From Paenibacillus doosanensis (lineage in GTDB: Bacteria > Bacillota > Bacilli > Paenibacillales > NBRC-103111), in assembly GCF_025060755.1 (NCBI RefSeq), contig NZ_JANYUY010000016.1, positions 1 through 64,000 of the forward strand: 64,000 nt of DNA, read 5' to 3'. The notes below the pieces were generated by a model. It was not told the DNA's origin. It worked only from the letters and a program-made list of their open reading frames with translations, and searched no databases. Positions 54,881 through 64,000 of this stretch are shown piece by piece. Position 1 is the first letter of the stretch. Every line of letters starts with the position of its first letter. The translations under genes and the position numbers were made by a program.

Positions 54881-56263
54881 CTATTGAGCTACTTCTTTAA
54901 GCAATTCCAATGCACTTTCTTCGTTTGGATTGTTAGTACCTAGTTCACCACGGAAAGCACGAGCCAAGATTGCTTTCTTCATAATGTCAATCTTATCTAT
55001 TATATTAATTAATTCGTTGACTCTTTGTTCCCTCTCGAGGAAACCATCTAGCAGACGAACTACTTCCTTTTGTTCAGATAGGCTCGGCATTACAATCTCT
55101 ATACTCAAAAAGCCCTCTTGAGTCAGATTCACACCACTTTCAGAAATACCTGTTTTCATTCGATTTATTTCATCCAAGATGGAAGATGTATTCAATTGAT
55201 AAACGAGAAATTCAGGTATTGTTTTATGTCCTAGGGCGTTGAACCGATACGCTTTATCACAAAGCAATAGACGAGGTCTAACGTTTTTAACAAGGCAACA
55301 TACTCCAACACGAATTCTAGGACCTGCACGAGTAATTAATATATCGCCATCCTGTAACTCATGCTGTATTTTAGGCTCTAAGTTAGAAGGCAACTGTTTG
55401 TTTTCCATCTCGTTGAAATGCATATGTTGAATCGCAGTTGTTTTGATTACTGCCCACATATCTTCGCTTTCAGAAGGATGTGTTTCGCATTTCGGACTCC
55501 AACCCTGGTTTAGCTTAGAAACATACTCTTTAATGGGTTTTCGCTCCCAACTATCCATCCCGATACCATGCTCTTTACGCCACTTCGCAGTAAGCTCCCC
55601 TGTAAAAGCTTTGTGTAGGATAGCGGCTTTACGTGTTTCAAAGCTATCTAAAGCATTTTGTGCCAATTCCTTTGCCTGATCAAGCTTAGCAAACAGGCTT
55701 TCAATACGGTCAACAATACGTTGTTGTTCAGCAAGCGGTGGCAATGGATAAGCGAAATTTTCAATATCATCTTTTCTTATAGAGGGGGAATTATCCCCTT
55801 TCATATATGCATTTAGTCCATTTACTACATAATCACTCGTCATAAGATAAAACAGATATCTGCTGTTAAATACTTTACTTGGCCTGCAAACATAAAACCC
55901 CGTTGAAGCAATACAGTCAGACAAAGACTCATCAATATAAGCGATATTTCTTAGATATGGTCTAACGAGAGAAAATAACGTTGAGCCAGTATATAGTTTT
56001 CGGCTAGCTCGACTAGGAGCCTCAGAAACCGCTATTATTTTGGGTTCCAGTACCTTTTGACCTTTATTATCGATGGATTCTATATCAATATATCTGAAAT
56101 AGTCTCCTGTAGGTCTCTTTGATTCCATTTTATCAAACGCAATTCTTCCGTACACCCAAAGCCAATTATCAGGCACCTCAGTTGGCTGTTCATCCTCAGG
56201 CACCAACGCTTGTTTTAATAACTCTTCTCCCCATAGATTCTGCTTTTTCTTCACCGTAGCCAT
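54881..56263 (-). CDS. hsdS: Type I restriction-modification specificity subunit
   Basis: 460 residues with two target recognition domains separated by the central conserved helical region (YPLPPLAEQQRIVDRIESLF, then AAILHKAFTGELTAKWR). The second conserved region at the C-terminus reads PSLSEQKEVVRLLDGFLERE and AILARAFRGELG. It sets the split DNA target of the enzyme. It overlaps hsdM by one base and is the last gene of the operon. Confidence 0.93.
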   Translation of the reverse strand: MATVKKKQNLWGEELLKQALVPEDEQPTEVPDNWLWVYGRIAFDKMESKRPTGDYFRYIDIESIDNKGQKVLEPKIIAVSEAPSRASRKLYTGSTLFSLVRPYLRNIAYIDESLSDCIASTGFYVCRPSKVFNSRYLFYLMTSDYVVNGLNAYMKGDNSPSIRKDDIENFAYPLPPLAEQQRIVDRIESLFAKLDQAKELAQNALDSFETRKAAILHKAFTGELTAKWRKEHGIGMDSWERKPIKEYVSKLNQGWSPKCETHPSESEDMWAVIKTTAIQHMHFNEMENKQLPSNLEPKIQHELQDGDILITRAGPRIRVGVCCLVKNVRPRLLLCDKAYRFNALGHKTIPEFLVYQLNTSSILDEINRMKTGISESGVNLTQEGFLSIEIVMPSLSEQKEVVRLLDGFLEREQRVNELINIIDKIDIMKKAILARAFRGELGTNNPNEESALELLKEVAQ

Positions 56264-57681
56264 TAGCGACTAACCTCCAATGACTTCAGTTCCTTAACCA
56301 CGCTCAAAATTAAATCAACTGCTTCTTCAAGCTGCGCTACGACTTGCTCTCCGCTCTCAATTGGATCAGGAAGATCGTCATAATCAAGAACGCTCTCATC
56401 GCGAATCAGCCCCATATCGAGACTATTGTTCTTCGCTCGGATTTGCTCACGCGTGAATACATTCCAACGCTCATCCTGTACCTTGTGACGATCTTCTGCT
56501 GTATATGCCGCTATAAACGCATCAAAATGCTCTGCCTTTAGCGGATTTGTTTTACCGAACGACGGCATGTTCGTGCGCATATCATAGAACCATACCTCTT
56601 TCGTATTGTCCTTATCGGACTTGCCTCGCGTAAAGAAGAGTACATTGGTCTTAACGCCCTGTGCATAAAAAATTCCGGTCGGTAGACGCAAAATGGTATG
56701 CAAGTTACATTTGTCCATCAAGTCATTACGAATAGAAGCACCGTCCCCGTCAGCAAAAAGGACATTATCTGGTAGCACAACAGCTGCTCGAGCCTTATCA
56801 TTCGGCCTCAAACTGCGATAAATATGCTGCAAGAAGTTCAACTGCTTATTTGACGTAGGATATGTAAAGTCGTCCCGTGTCGCACGCTCGCCGCCTTTTT
56901 TCGTTCCAAACGGTGGATTCGAGAGCACGACATCAAAGTCTTTCATTGACTTCCCTTGATTGGACAATGTATCGCCAAGTATAATCGGTCCTTCGATATC
57001 ATGTAACATCGCATTCATCAAGGCCAAACGGTGGGTTTCATGCACAAGCTCAGAGCCAGAAAATGCTTGTTTACGCTGGAATTCCTGCAACTCGGGCGAT
57101 AGAGCAAATAGATCATCTGTTTGATCCTTAACATAGCGATCAGCAGCGATCATAAAACCAAATGTTCCGCACGCTGGGTCATTACACTGTTCACCTGGCT
57201 GTGGAGCAATAAGCTTCGTCATCACATCAATTAACACACGAGGGGTAAAGTACTGCCCTGCACCAGACTTCTTCTCGTTTGCATTTTTCTCAAGCAATCC
57301 CTCGTAGAGGTTGCCAAGTCCTTCTTCTTTAGCCGAATACCAATCGAGTGCATCAATCGAAATAATGAGCTTCTCTAGGTTTTTGGGCTCATCAATATTC
57401 GAGGAAGCCCCCGCGTAAATTTCTCGCACTCGACCTTTGGTATTCTCACCTAGGTGATTGAGCAGCTCCTTATAGAACTTCTTAAGATCAATCCCTTTCG
57501 GCTTAAGCAGTTGATCCCATCTATACTGTTCTGGGATTTCCTTTTCAGTCTCGGTTTCTTTCGCCATCTTCAAAAACAGGATATAGGTAAGCTCAGTGAC
57601 ATACTGATGGTACGTAATTCCGTCATCTCGGAGAACATTACATAGGTTCCATAGCTTAGATACGATCTCTTGGTTGTTCAC
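56263..57681 (-). CDS. hsdM: Type I restriction-modification DNA methyltransferase subunit
   Basis: 472 residues. An N-terminal helical domain, then the N6-adenine methyltransferase core with GQYFTPRVLIDVMTKLI, DPACGTFGFMIAADRYV (SAM binding) and VVLSNPPFGTKKGG (the NPPF catalytic motif). It methylates adenine in the HsdS target. It overlaps hsdR by 4 bp. Confidence 0.95.
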   Translation of the reverse strand: MNNQEIVSKLWNLCNVLRDDGITYHQYVTELTYILFLKMAKETETEKEIPEQYRWDQLLKPKGIDLKKFYKELLNHLGENTKGRVREIYAGASSNIDEPKNLEKLIISIDALDWYSAKEEGLGNLYEGLLEKNANEKKSGAGQYFTPRVLIDVMTKLIAPQPGEQCNDPACGTFGFMIAADRYVKDQTDDLFALSPELQEFQRKQAFSGSELVHETHRLALMNAMLHDIEGPIILGDTLSNQGKSMKDFDVVLSNPPFGTKKGGERATRDDFTYPTSNKQLNFLQHIYRSLRPNDKARAAVVLPDNVLFADGDGASIRNDLMDKCNLHTILRLPTGIFYAQGVKTNVLFFTRGKSDKDNTKEVWFYDMRTNMPSFGKTNPLKAEHFDAFIAAYTAEDRHKVQDERWNVFTREQIRAKNNSLDMGLIRDESVLDYDDLPDPIESGEQVVAQLEEAVDLILSVVKELKSLEVSR

Positions 57682-60600
57682 GCTGATTGTCCCCCATCTT
57701 CAAATAAATACTGATTCAAATCTGTAATAATGGTATCAAGCTTTTCTCGGAAAATCTTATTGATGCGATTGTAGCCGCCCTGATTCTTGAATGCACCAGT
57801 ATTGAATAGATCACGGTCCAGAATCGGCTCGTGCAACAATACCGTTTCTATACGCTGAAGCCAATCCAGCTCCATTTTCGTAAAGGAGTGTTTCTCCTTT
57901 AGCTTGGCAACTGCATGTTTTGTACGCTCTTCTCTGCTTACCAACGCAGATCCAAGCGCTTCCTTACGAATAAAGCTAATAATATCCGCTGTAATGTCCT
58001 CATTGGATAACTGCTTCCAAGCGGTATTCAGCTGCTGTTCTGTAAACCCTTCACGGTCCAATTCCAGGCGCAAGCTCTTTAAACTTTCTCGAGTAAGATC
58101 GCTTGGCCGTGTACAAACGACTTGGAGAGCTGCGATTTTGTTCATGTTGTTTGTAATGAATACCTTAAACTCATCCAGGTAGTCCTTCGGTTTCAGCCCT
58201 TTACCGTAACCACGTTCATGAGAGACAAGCTCATCCTCTTTATCCGAAATCACTACAGCTCTTGGCTTACGGCTACCGCCTTCGTTCATAATATCAAATA
58301 TCTTCCGATGAGCGAGAACATATGCTTTAGCTTGTTCGATTGGCATGTGTTTGACTTTCTCAATGAATTGGTCTGGTGTATCACCTTGCGCAATGTCTCT
58401 GAAATATGCCATGGCGTCTTTCGTCATACTGCGCTTCTTACGCTGCATCTTAGCCACAATGAGATCAATTTGATTTTGAAGCTGTTTCTCGGTCGATAGC
58501 GCGTTAAGTCCATCCAGCAAATCATCAAAAGATGTCGAAGGCTGGATCACCACTTGCTTCATTGTATTTACATCTTCAAGCGATTCATAAACGCCAACAG
58601 GATCGTAAATCTCAAAATGAGTCTTGCCAATTTCAGGGCAAAGTCGTGTAGCACGACCCATCATCTGTTCAAAGAGGATACGCGACTTAACCCGTCTCAT
58701 AAAGACAAGAGTCGTAATCTTAGGTACATCAATACCTGTTGTTAATAGATCGACTGTAACGACGATATTAGGGTAACGTTCATTTTTAAAACGTTTGATG
58801 GCCTCTTGTACTTTCTTTGGATTTCCACCGCCGATGCTACCTGTGATCTTCATGACCGCATCGTTATCTACCCCAAATGGCTCATAAATCTGTTTAAGAA
58901 GCTTAACAATGATATCGGCGTGGCTATCGTCAACGGCAAAAATGAGTGTCTTCGCATCGCCTTCTGGATTAATGTCTTGAGCAATCTCGGTCAATACGGT
59001 GCGGTTGAAGTTCTCCGTAATGACTTGGCGGTTAAATTTCTCCACATCGAATTTTAACTCATCTTCCAGCTCGCCACTATTTGTAATTTCTCCCGTAATA
59101 GGGTCATAAATTGGGACGACTTCACCTTTTTGATAGGTAATCCCTTCTTTGCTTAGCTTGGTGACAATCGTATGGGGAGCATCATGATCTACAAGGTAGC
59201 CCTCGACAACGGCTCGGCGGTAAGTATAGTTGAATACAGGCTGCCCAAATATCTGTGTCGTTTGAACTGCTGGTGTTGCCGTTAACCCAATTTTGACAGC
59301 ATTAAAGTAGTCAATGACCGCACTATACTTGCTTGCGTAATCTTCCTGATTACGGTAGAGAAGTTCGTCATCGCTCATTTCTTTGTCCAGGATATAGCCG
59401 CGGTGCGCTTCATCGATTATGATTAAGTCGTAGTCGGAAACAGCAGGGATGGTTTCCCCTTCGTTGTAAAGAACACGTTTAACCAAGCTTTGTACCGTGG
59501 CGACATGTACCTTGGTCTCCCTATCAATTTCCTTATCGCTGAGCTCCTTGATGTTATAGATGTTATCTAACGTCATGAGCTCTTCGATCTTGACTTCTTT
59601 GAATACGTCCTGCGCCTGTTCTCCAAGTGAGGTGCGGTCAACAAGGAACAAGATTCGCCCAAAACGGCCAGATTTCAAGAAACGATACAACATCCCTAAA
59701 ATCGTTCGCGTCTTACCTGTTCCTGTAGCCATTGAGAGCAGTACTTTGTCTTGCCCATTGAGAATGGCTTTTTCAGCCGCTTCAATGGCCTCAATTTGGT
59801 ATTCGCGAAGATTGAGACCGTCAGGATCACGAAGCAAATCATATGGCGTTGCACTCAGAGCTTGATCTGCTTCATCTGTATTTTTGCTCAATAATTCCAT
59901 AACACCGTCCGGACTCATCCAGCCTTGAAGGGCTTTGGAGATATTTGATTGTTTGCGTACATCGAGAAACCAAATTCCTGATTTCGTCTCAAGCTGCTTC
60001 AAATACTTCCGACCGTTCGTTGCGAATACGAAAGGTACTTTATACTGACTCCAATTACCTACCTGATAGGCTGCGTGTTCTTCACTTACGGATTGTGCGT
60101 ATTCCTTGCACTGGTTATCGATTACGGACGGAATATCTGTGTACTTGCGTTTCGCCTCAATAATTCCAACCATTTGAAGCCCAACGAATAAAGCGTAATC
60201 GGCAGATCCAGATTTACCGTTGGTATTGCGTGTCGGCCATTCAGCAATTGCAAGGTAACGACCTTTCTGTGGTCGCGTTCCTTTCGAATACCGCAAATGG
60301 ACCGTGTCTGCTTCCCAACCAACCTTTCGCAGCTGCTCGTCGATGATGTACCTCGTTTGCGCCTCTGAAAGCTGAAGCTGTTGAGCTGCGCGACTCCCTC
60401 TTGAGGTGCGTTCTTCGATCGTCATCGTTTGAGCTACTTTTGCTTGTTCAGCTAGCTTTGTCAACTCTTCAATCTTGGCTTCCTTTTCACGAAGAATCGC
60501 TTCGTAATCAACCTTAGATTGAGTCTTCTCAAGAGGCAAAACAAACTGAGCAGGCTTATACTGCCAGTCTCCATACGTTTGCATGAACCAAATGCTTAAC

Positions 60601-60941
60601 TCGTGGGCCATACCCATAAGAACTTTACATTGTTCTAGCGAATCGTAGTTCGCATGCACGGCTTTATTCCGAGCCATACGCAAGCTATATAGGATATCAT
60701 CAATTTCGCGTGGTAGTAATCCCTGACCCTTCAACAGCTTAATTCGGTTTGCATGTGTGTTGTCATAGCTTGGAGGTTGAATACCATCTAGCTGCATCAT
60801 GAGGTTAACGATCGTTTCGCCTAGTAAACCCAGTTTAATTAGGCACGAATTGGGATCCGAATAAAGATATTCTTCTGCGGTGCTGCCTATTTGAGCAAGT
60901 ACTGGAAAGGCGCTATCTAAGAATATGAAATTGGACTCCAT
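57678..60941 (-). CDS. hsdR: Type I restriction endonuclease subunit R
   Basis: 1087 residues from ATG 60941, because AGGAGGAGAAGG precedes it; the ATG at 60956 lies on that site. An N-terminal DUF4145-like helical domain is followed by the nuclease part (SADYALFVGLQMVGIIEAKR, a D...ExK arrangement). The SF2 motor comes next with SMATGTGKTRTILGML (Walker A), LIIIDEAHRGY (DEAH) and GLTATPAVQT, then GIDVPKITTLVFMRRVKS and MMGRATRLCP. It translocates DNA and cuts at a distance. It is the first gene of hsdR-hsdM-hsdS and is intact. Confidence 0.95.
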   Translation of the reverse strand: MESNFIFLDSAFPVLAQIGSTAEEYLYSDPNSCLIKLGLLGETIVNLMMQLDGIQPPSYDNTHANRIKLLKGQGLLPREIDDILYSLRMARNKAVHANYDSLEQCKVLMGMAHELSIWFMQTYGDWQYKPAQFVLPLEKTQSKVDYEAILREKEAKIEELTKLAEQAKVAQTMTIEERTSRGSRAAQQLQLSEAQTRYIIDEQLRKVGWEADTVHLRYSKGTRPQKGRYLAIAEWPTRNTNGKSGSADYALFVGLQMVGIIEAKRKYTDIPSVIDNQCKEYAQSVSEEHAAYQVGNWSQYKVPFVFATNGRKYLKQLETKSGIWFLDVRKQSNISKALQGWMSPDGVMELLSKNTDEADQALSATPYDLLRDPDGLNLREYQIEAIEAAEKAILNGQDKVLLSMATGTGKTRTILGMLYRFLKSGRFGRILFLVDRTSLGEQAQDVFKEVKIEELMTLDNIYNIKELSDKEIDRETKVHVATVQSLVKRVLYNEGETIPAVSDYDLIIIDEAHRGYILDKEMSDDELLYRNQEDYASKYSAVIDYFNAVKIGLTATPAVQTTQIFGQPVFNYTYRRAVVEGYLVDHDAPHTIVTKLSKEGITYQKGEVVPIYDPITGEITNSGELEDELKFDVEKFNRQVITENFNRTVLTEIAQDINPEGDAKTLIFAVDDSHADIIVKLLKQIYEPFGVDNDAVMKITGSIGGGNPKKVQEAIKRFKNERYPNIVVTVDLLTTGIDVPKITTLVFMRRVKSRILFEQMMGRATRLCPEIGKTHFEIYDPVGVYESLEDVNTMKQVVIQPSTSFDDLLDGLNALSTEKQLQNQIDLIVAKMQRKKRSMTKDAMAYFRDIAQGDTPDQFIEKVKHMPIEQAKAYVLAHRKIFDIMNEGGSRKPRAVVISDKEDELVSHERGYGKGLKPKDYLDEFKVFITNNMNKIAALQVVCTRPSDLTRESLKSLRLELDREGFTEQQLNTAWKQLSNEDITADIISFIRKEALGSALVSREERTKHAVAKLKEKHSFTKMELDWLQRIETVLLHEPILDRDLFNTGAFKNQGGYNRINKIFREKLDTIITDLNQYLFEDGGQSA

Positions 60942-61122
60942 CCTTCTCCTCCTCATGTACTGATTAATTATCCATTTATGTGTTACCGCATTTAAGTAGA
61001 GCGCTAATATGTCCTAAGCACTATTCTTATTTCGCCATAATGACGACAAGTTCCTTCATCTAGGTATGGGCTATCATGTAAACTATACTAAAAAGAGCAC
61101 CGATTGGGTGCCCAGACCAATT

Positions 61123-61248
61123 GTATTCAACACTAATTAGGAATAACTTTTGGGCGAACCCGCCACGATCTTCCTTCTTGGCTAAACGTACTTGTTCAAA
61201 CTCCTCGATACTTACACCTTTGCTCTCCACAATCGCGTAAATGACTCT
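61123..61248 (-). pseudogene. C-terminal fragment of a phosphoribosyl-ATP pyrophosphohydrolase-like NTPase
   Basis: About 42 codons read VIYAIVESKGVSIEEFEQVR and KKEDRGGFAQKLFLISVEY, the C-terminal half of the small MazG/PRA-PH-like house-cleaning enzymes. The N-terminal half with the metal site is absent, and the frame upstream is unrelated. Confidence 0.7.
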
Positions 61249-61363
61249 TCCCCTATTGCAGGACTTGCAGGCTAACACAAGGTTCCATAACTGTGGTAGT
61301 AGTTTTTCGAATTACCCGTCTATGTATACCAAAGAAAGAAATGTTACTTGTGCTCTAATAATC

Positions 61364-62269
61364 TTATTTAAAAAGATTACTTACTTCGTGCAGTATGGCA
61401 TAAAGCTTTTTATTATCTAAGCTAAATGCGGAGTAGCGATCTGGTCTAACATCTATTCCTTTCTCAGTCTTTTTCACTTCTCCAACACAACAACAGACAA
61501 CTTCCGATTTAACTTCTTTTTTCGATTTTGCATAATCTTTAATGTATGGGAAGAGTTCGAACTGTACACGATTGTTCACTATAAAGTTTTCATTGAAATG
61601 GATTTTTATGTTTATACCTTTTGTAGATTTCAAATTAATATATGCGTATTTCTCTTCGAGGTGTATATGAGACACTAACCCAATTATACATCTGACCTGG
61701 AAATAATCTTGTTCACTGATATTCTCCAAAAGCCGTACAGGAATACGTGGTTCTCTACCTTTTGTTATATCCTCGCCTTGGCCAAATAGAATTGCCGTTC
61801 CAGAAATCTCGTCTACTAATCCGCCTGTAGGACTTGTTAGGTTGGAAGAATTTCGTTTTCTACCACCGTTAAATTCAGAACCAGTCTGTTTTTTTGTAAA
61901 TGCATTGTATGCTCTTCGTAATACCGAACTTATGTGTTCATCAGATACATTATACTTATAATCAGGATCATATCTTCTTCTATTCTTTTCTGATTCTTCA
62001 TAACTTATTGAGTTGGGACAACCCTCAATGTGTTTACCTTTATCATCTACATCAGCCGCCTTATTTACATTACTTCTTCTCCAAGTTCTAAAATGGCTGA
62101 CCTGAATATTCCCTTCAATGAAGACTAAATGAGCGTTACAATTAGGTGTGGGACAAAACAGATATCCTTTATAATGCGATTCATAGCTTTGTTTATCCAT
62201 ATCACTTGGTGTGACGGGAAGCTCAATATCATTTTTTCTGAAAATGGCCTCGGTTATTTTAATAGAGAT
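61364..62269 (-). CDS. Hypothetical protein with a cysteine-rich N-terminus, non-AUG start likely
   Basis: The first ATG (62200) has no ribosome site. A strong AGGAGGAG (62276-62283) lies upstream, followed in the same frame by ATC (62269) and ATT (62263) and then an open, protein-like stretch (IKITEAIFRKNDIELPV). An in-frame TAG overlaps the ribosome site, so nothing starts earlier. The protein is about 300 residues, with a CPTPNC knuckle and HFRTWRR near residue 60, like the N-terminal part of CoiA-type and other nuclease-associated proteins, then a basic linker and a beta-rich C-terminus. Function unknown. It lies between an R-M system and a NUDIX/helicase pair. Confidence 0.6.
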   Translation of the reverse strand: MSIKITEAIFRKNDIELPVTPSDMDKQSYESHYKGYLFCPTPNCNAHLVFIEGNIQVSHFRTWRRSNVNKAADVDDKGKHIEGCPNSISYEESEKNRRRYDPDYKYNVSDEHISSVLRRAYNAFTKKQTGSEFNGGRKRNSSNLTSPTGGLVDEISGTAILFGQGEDITKGREPRIPVRLLENISEQDYFQVRCIIGLVSHIHLEEKYAYINLKSTKGINIKIHFNENFIVNNRVQFELFPYIKDYAKSKKEVKSEVVCCCVGEVKKTEKGIDVRPDRYSAFSLDNKKLYAILHEVSNLFK

Positions 62270-62353
62270 ATCGTTCTCCTCCTAATCCTCATTGTAATCT
62301 TAAAATACTATTATATTACAAAATTATACACTAGTATTCGACACATAAAAATA

Positions 62354-62373
62354 GCCATGGACTAGTCCATGGC
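62354..62373. terminator. Hairpin at the end of the NUDIX gene
   Basis: GCCATGGACTAGTCCATGGC is a perfect palindrome overlapping the last codons and stop of the NUDIX gene. It may end transcription or stabilise the RNA 3' end; no T run follows on the minus strand apart from TTTTTATGTG. Confidence 0.45.
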
Positions 62374-62772
62374 CTTCGACGAGTTTCCAATTAATTTTTT
62401 CACAAACATAACATCCGCCGGAGCAAATTCATACTCTCCTAGCTCTTTCGAATACACCCATTTACATTGATCGTGATCGACTAAAATAAATTTCCCACCC
62501 ACTAATTTGGCCTTATATGCATGCAGTCGGATAAGCGTCACACCATAATAATGGTCATTCACTCCGAACGGTTCATACGGTTGAATTTGAATGTCCATTT
62601 CTTCTAGCAATTCTCTCTTGAGACATTCCTCAACAGTTTCATTATTCTCTATCTTGCCACCCGGAAACTCCCACAAACCTTCTTGAGCTTTACCTTTCTT
62701 ACGTCTAGCTATTAGAATCTGGCCATGTTCGTTTTCAATTATTGCCGCAGCCACCTCAATCATTACCTTCAT
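62362..62772 (-). CDS. NUDIX hydrolase (MutT-like)
   Basis: 136 residues with a NUDIX box GGKIENNETVEECLKRELLE followed by EMDI, matching Gx5Ex7REUxEExGU except that M replaces G. The start (EVAAAIIENEHGQILIARR) and WEFPGGK are MutT-like. Substrate is probably a nucleoside triphosphate. It follows the DUF3427 helicase gene by 5 bp, so the two are co-expressed. Confidence 0.9.
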   Translation of the reverse strand: MKVMIEVAAAIIENEHGQILIARRKKGKAQEGLWEFPGGKIENNETVEECLKRELLEEMDIQIQPYEPFGVNDHYYGVTLIRLHAYKAKLVGGKFILVDHDQCKWVYSKELGEYEFAPADVMFVKKLIGNSSKAMD

Positions 62773-62777
62773 TTCTC

Positions 62778-64000
62778 CTATCCTATTGCCTTATTTGCCA
62801 CCGGCACCAATTCCGGAGGCATCTCTTCCTTCAATCTCCAAACGAAACTCATGGGTTTATTCCCTTCGTGCCTTACATATTCGGCTTCTCCTAGAAAGAC
62901 AAAAGGCGAAGTAAAATTATTCTCCTCTTTATATTCGCGGACGAATAATGCAATTCTATTCCCCATCTGTTTATGATGCATATATCGCTTGGCAGTGTTG
63001 GTTTCTTCCGAAATACGACTCTGAGTTTGCCAATGAAAAAGACATTCATTGATGGCGTAATCTTCATAGAGGGTCGACGGAGAAAAGTCTTTATCGGATT
63101 TATTCAGTGTAATAAAGAAAATATCCGTTCCCTTATCCTCGAAATACTTTACTCCTTCACGAAAAGCTGGAGCCTTCTCTTCATTCCAAAAGCCGAAGGC
63201 CGCTAGCACTTGGTCCGTTGAATATGTGCAATGTAGATCTAACGGACATACGTAAGGGAATTCATTCCTCCTATCGACAAAGTTAATATGTGCGTAATTA
63301 TATTTAAGTATTTCAATGATCTCTTCCTTGAACATGTTGCAAGAAACAATAGATTGAACAGCATTATTTATGTCCAGATACCCTTGTTTTTGGGGCTCAG
63401 ATCGGTAGAAGGTATAGTAAAACATATTCAGCATCAGACGCTCTTCTTCTGTTTGTACGGGTTTTCCTTGCTCAAGATACTCGATTAAAAAGCCTAAAAG
63501 TCTCCGAGAGTTAATACTTAATAAAGCCGGAATACGTTTTGTTAGGTACTCCAAATTCTCAAACTCAAATGGCTCTATTAAACCCGCTTCAGCCATCAGG
63601 CCTCGGAATGTTCGATTCCCATTACGTCCACCGTAGAAATCATAAAGACTCATTCCGTGATATCGAATGAAATTTTCTAGCGTTAAACTCAATCCAGTAT
63701 CTTCTGCAAAATATTTGAGCTTACCAACCAGGCTCTTCCTATTAATTGTCGTTTGCTTCAGATTTCTTAGGATGTATTCTTTTGCCTGTTTCTCAAGTTG
63801 AATGAAACTTCCGCGTGGTAGGCTGGAAAACCCGTTCTCGACGTAGTGCTGAACGGAATGCTTTGTTTTGCCAAGTATAGCTCTAAATTTCTCTTGGAAA
63901 TTATATTCTTTTTGCGCTTGTCCAATAAAATCAAGAACCGTTAAGCATTCTTTTCCATCTGCCAAGCGAAGCCCTCGACCAAGCTGCTGTAAGAATACGG
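62778..64000 (-). CDS. DUF3427-type DEAD/DEAH helicase, C-terminal part (partial)
   Basis: The frame is open to the window edge and continues beyond it. At the edge it reads VFLQQLGRGLRLADGKE, helicase motif VI, then LTVLDFIGQAQKEYNF. The C-terminal domain ends VFLGEAEYVRHEGNKPMSFV, the DUF3427 pattern. The full gene would hold an SF2 helicase and perhaps an N-terminal nuclease outside the window. With the downstream NUDIX gene it forms a pair that may act in defence or nucleic-acid repair (inference). Confidence 0.85.
   Translation of the reverse strand, partial: VFLQQLGRGLRLADGKECLTVLDFIGQAQKEYNFQEKFRAILGKTKHSVQHYVENGFSSLPRGSFIQLEKQAKEYILRNLKQTTINRKSLVGKLKYFAEDTGLSLTLENFIRYHGMSLYDFYGGRNGNRTFRGLMAEAGLIEPFEFENLEYLTKRIPALLSINSRRLLGFLIEYLEQGKPVQTEEERLMLNMFYYTFYRSEPQKQGYLDINNAVQSIVSCNMFKEEIIEILKYNYAHINFVDRRNEFPYVCPLDLHCTYSTDQVLAAFGFWNEEKAPAFREGVKYFEDKGTDIFFITLNKSDKDFSPSTLYEDYAINECLFHWQTQSRISEETNTAKRYMHHKQMGNRIALFVREYKEENNFTSPFVFLGEAEYVRHEGNKPMSFVWRLKEEMPPELVPVANKAIG

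Overview
The window looks like a Gram-positive, Paenibacillus-like firmicute chromosome. The signs are strong Shine-Dalgarno sites with frequent TTG and GTG starts, a YesM/YesN-type histidine kinase with an AraC-type response regulator, a triple-SLH surface protein, and BsrG/TxpA-like holin-type toxin peptides. No rRNA or tRNA gene was seen. A GC-richer metabolic block (about 13.3-27.8 kb) sits among AT-richer, heavily rearranged accessory DNA.

Layout. 0-1.5 kb: the end of an IS3-family element, a holin-like toxin peptide with a probable antisense antitoxin, a broken copy of the 3' end of a cas gene, CRISPR array 1 with leader, and a decayed second toxin. 1.5-11.3 kb: a tightly overlapping minus-strand type III-D CRISPR-Cas operon (cas6, a DUF6602 PD-(D/E)XK nuclease, HD-less cas10, Csm3-like RAMP, csx10, double-RAMP protein, csx19, TIGR03986 RAMP). 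11.4-13.2 kb: array 2 and leader. 13.3-17.7 kb: 5-oxoprolinase genes pxpA-pxpB-pxpC with accB-accC. 17.9-27.8 kb: a sugar isomerase, two Gfo/Idh/MocA dehydrogenases, a carbohydrate ABC transporter and its two-component regulator. Three promoters here carry the same GTCCACC box exactly 50 nt from TATAAT. 28.3-29.3 kb: array 3. 29.7-31.8 kb: a methyltransferase and a zinc-ribbon membrane protein. 32.5-35.1 kb: array 4, the largest. 35.1-40.5 kb: a UPF0158 gene and a giant NHL/repeat/SLH protein. 40.8-44 kb: a third toxin, array 5, and UPF0158 and pRiA4b-ORF3/DUF6155 pseudogenes. 44-47.4 kb: a helicase pseudogene, a PIN toxin-antitoxin pair and an IS66 remnant. 47.7-54.3 kb: a LarA-type 2-hydroxyacid module with GntR regulator, exporter, broken larE, dehydrogenase and MFS transporter. 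54.9-61 kb: a type I restriction-modification operon. 61-64 kb: further defence-like genes (a hypothetical with a cysteine-rich start, a NUDIX hydrolase, a DUF3427 helicase running off the edge).

How the parts fit. The five arrays hold 89 repeats and 84 spacers by hand count. All are read on the minus strand from right-hand leaders of the same 172-nt length, and all share an I-C-type repeat. The window has one interference operon and no cas1/cas2, so spacer acquisition must be supplied elsewhere. Array flanks are shuffled copies of a few cassettes (toxin, UPF0158, pRiA4b-ORF3/DUF6155, cas 3' end), which points to recombination between arrays. All three toxin copies point towards a CRISPR transcription unit that would be antisense to them. 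Two of the three lack the antitoxin-promoter segment of the first. A toxin held in check by CRISPR transcription is the most novel idea here, and it remains a hypothesis.
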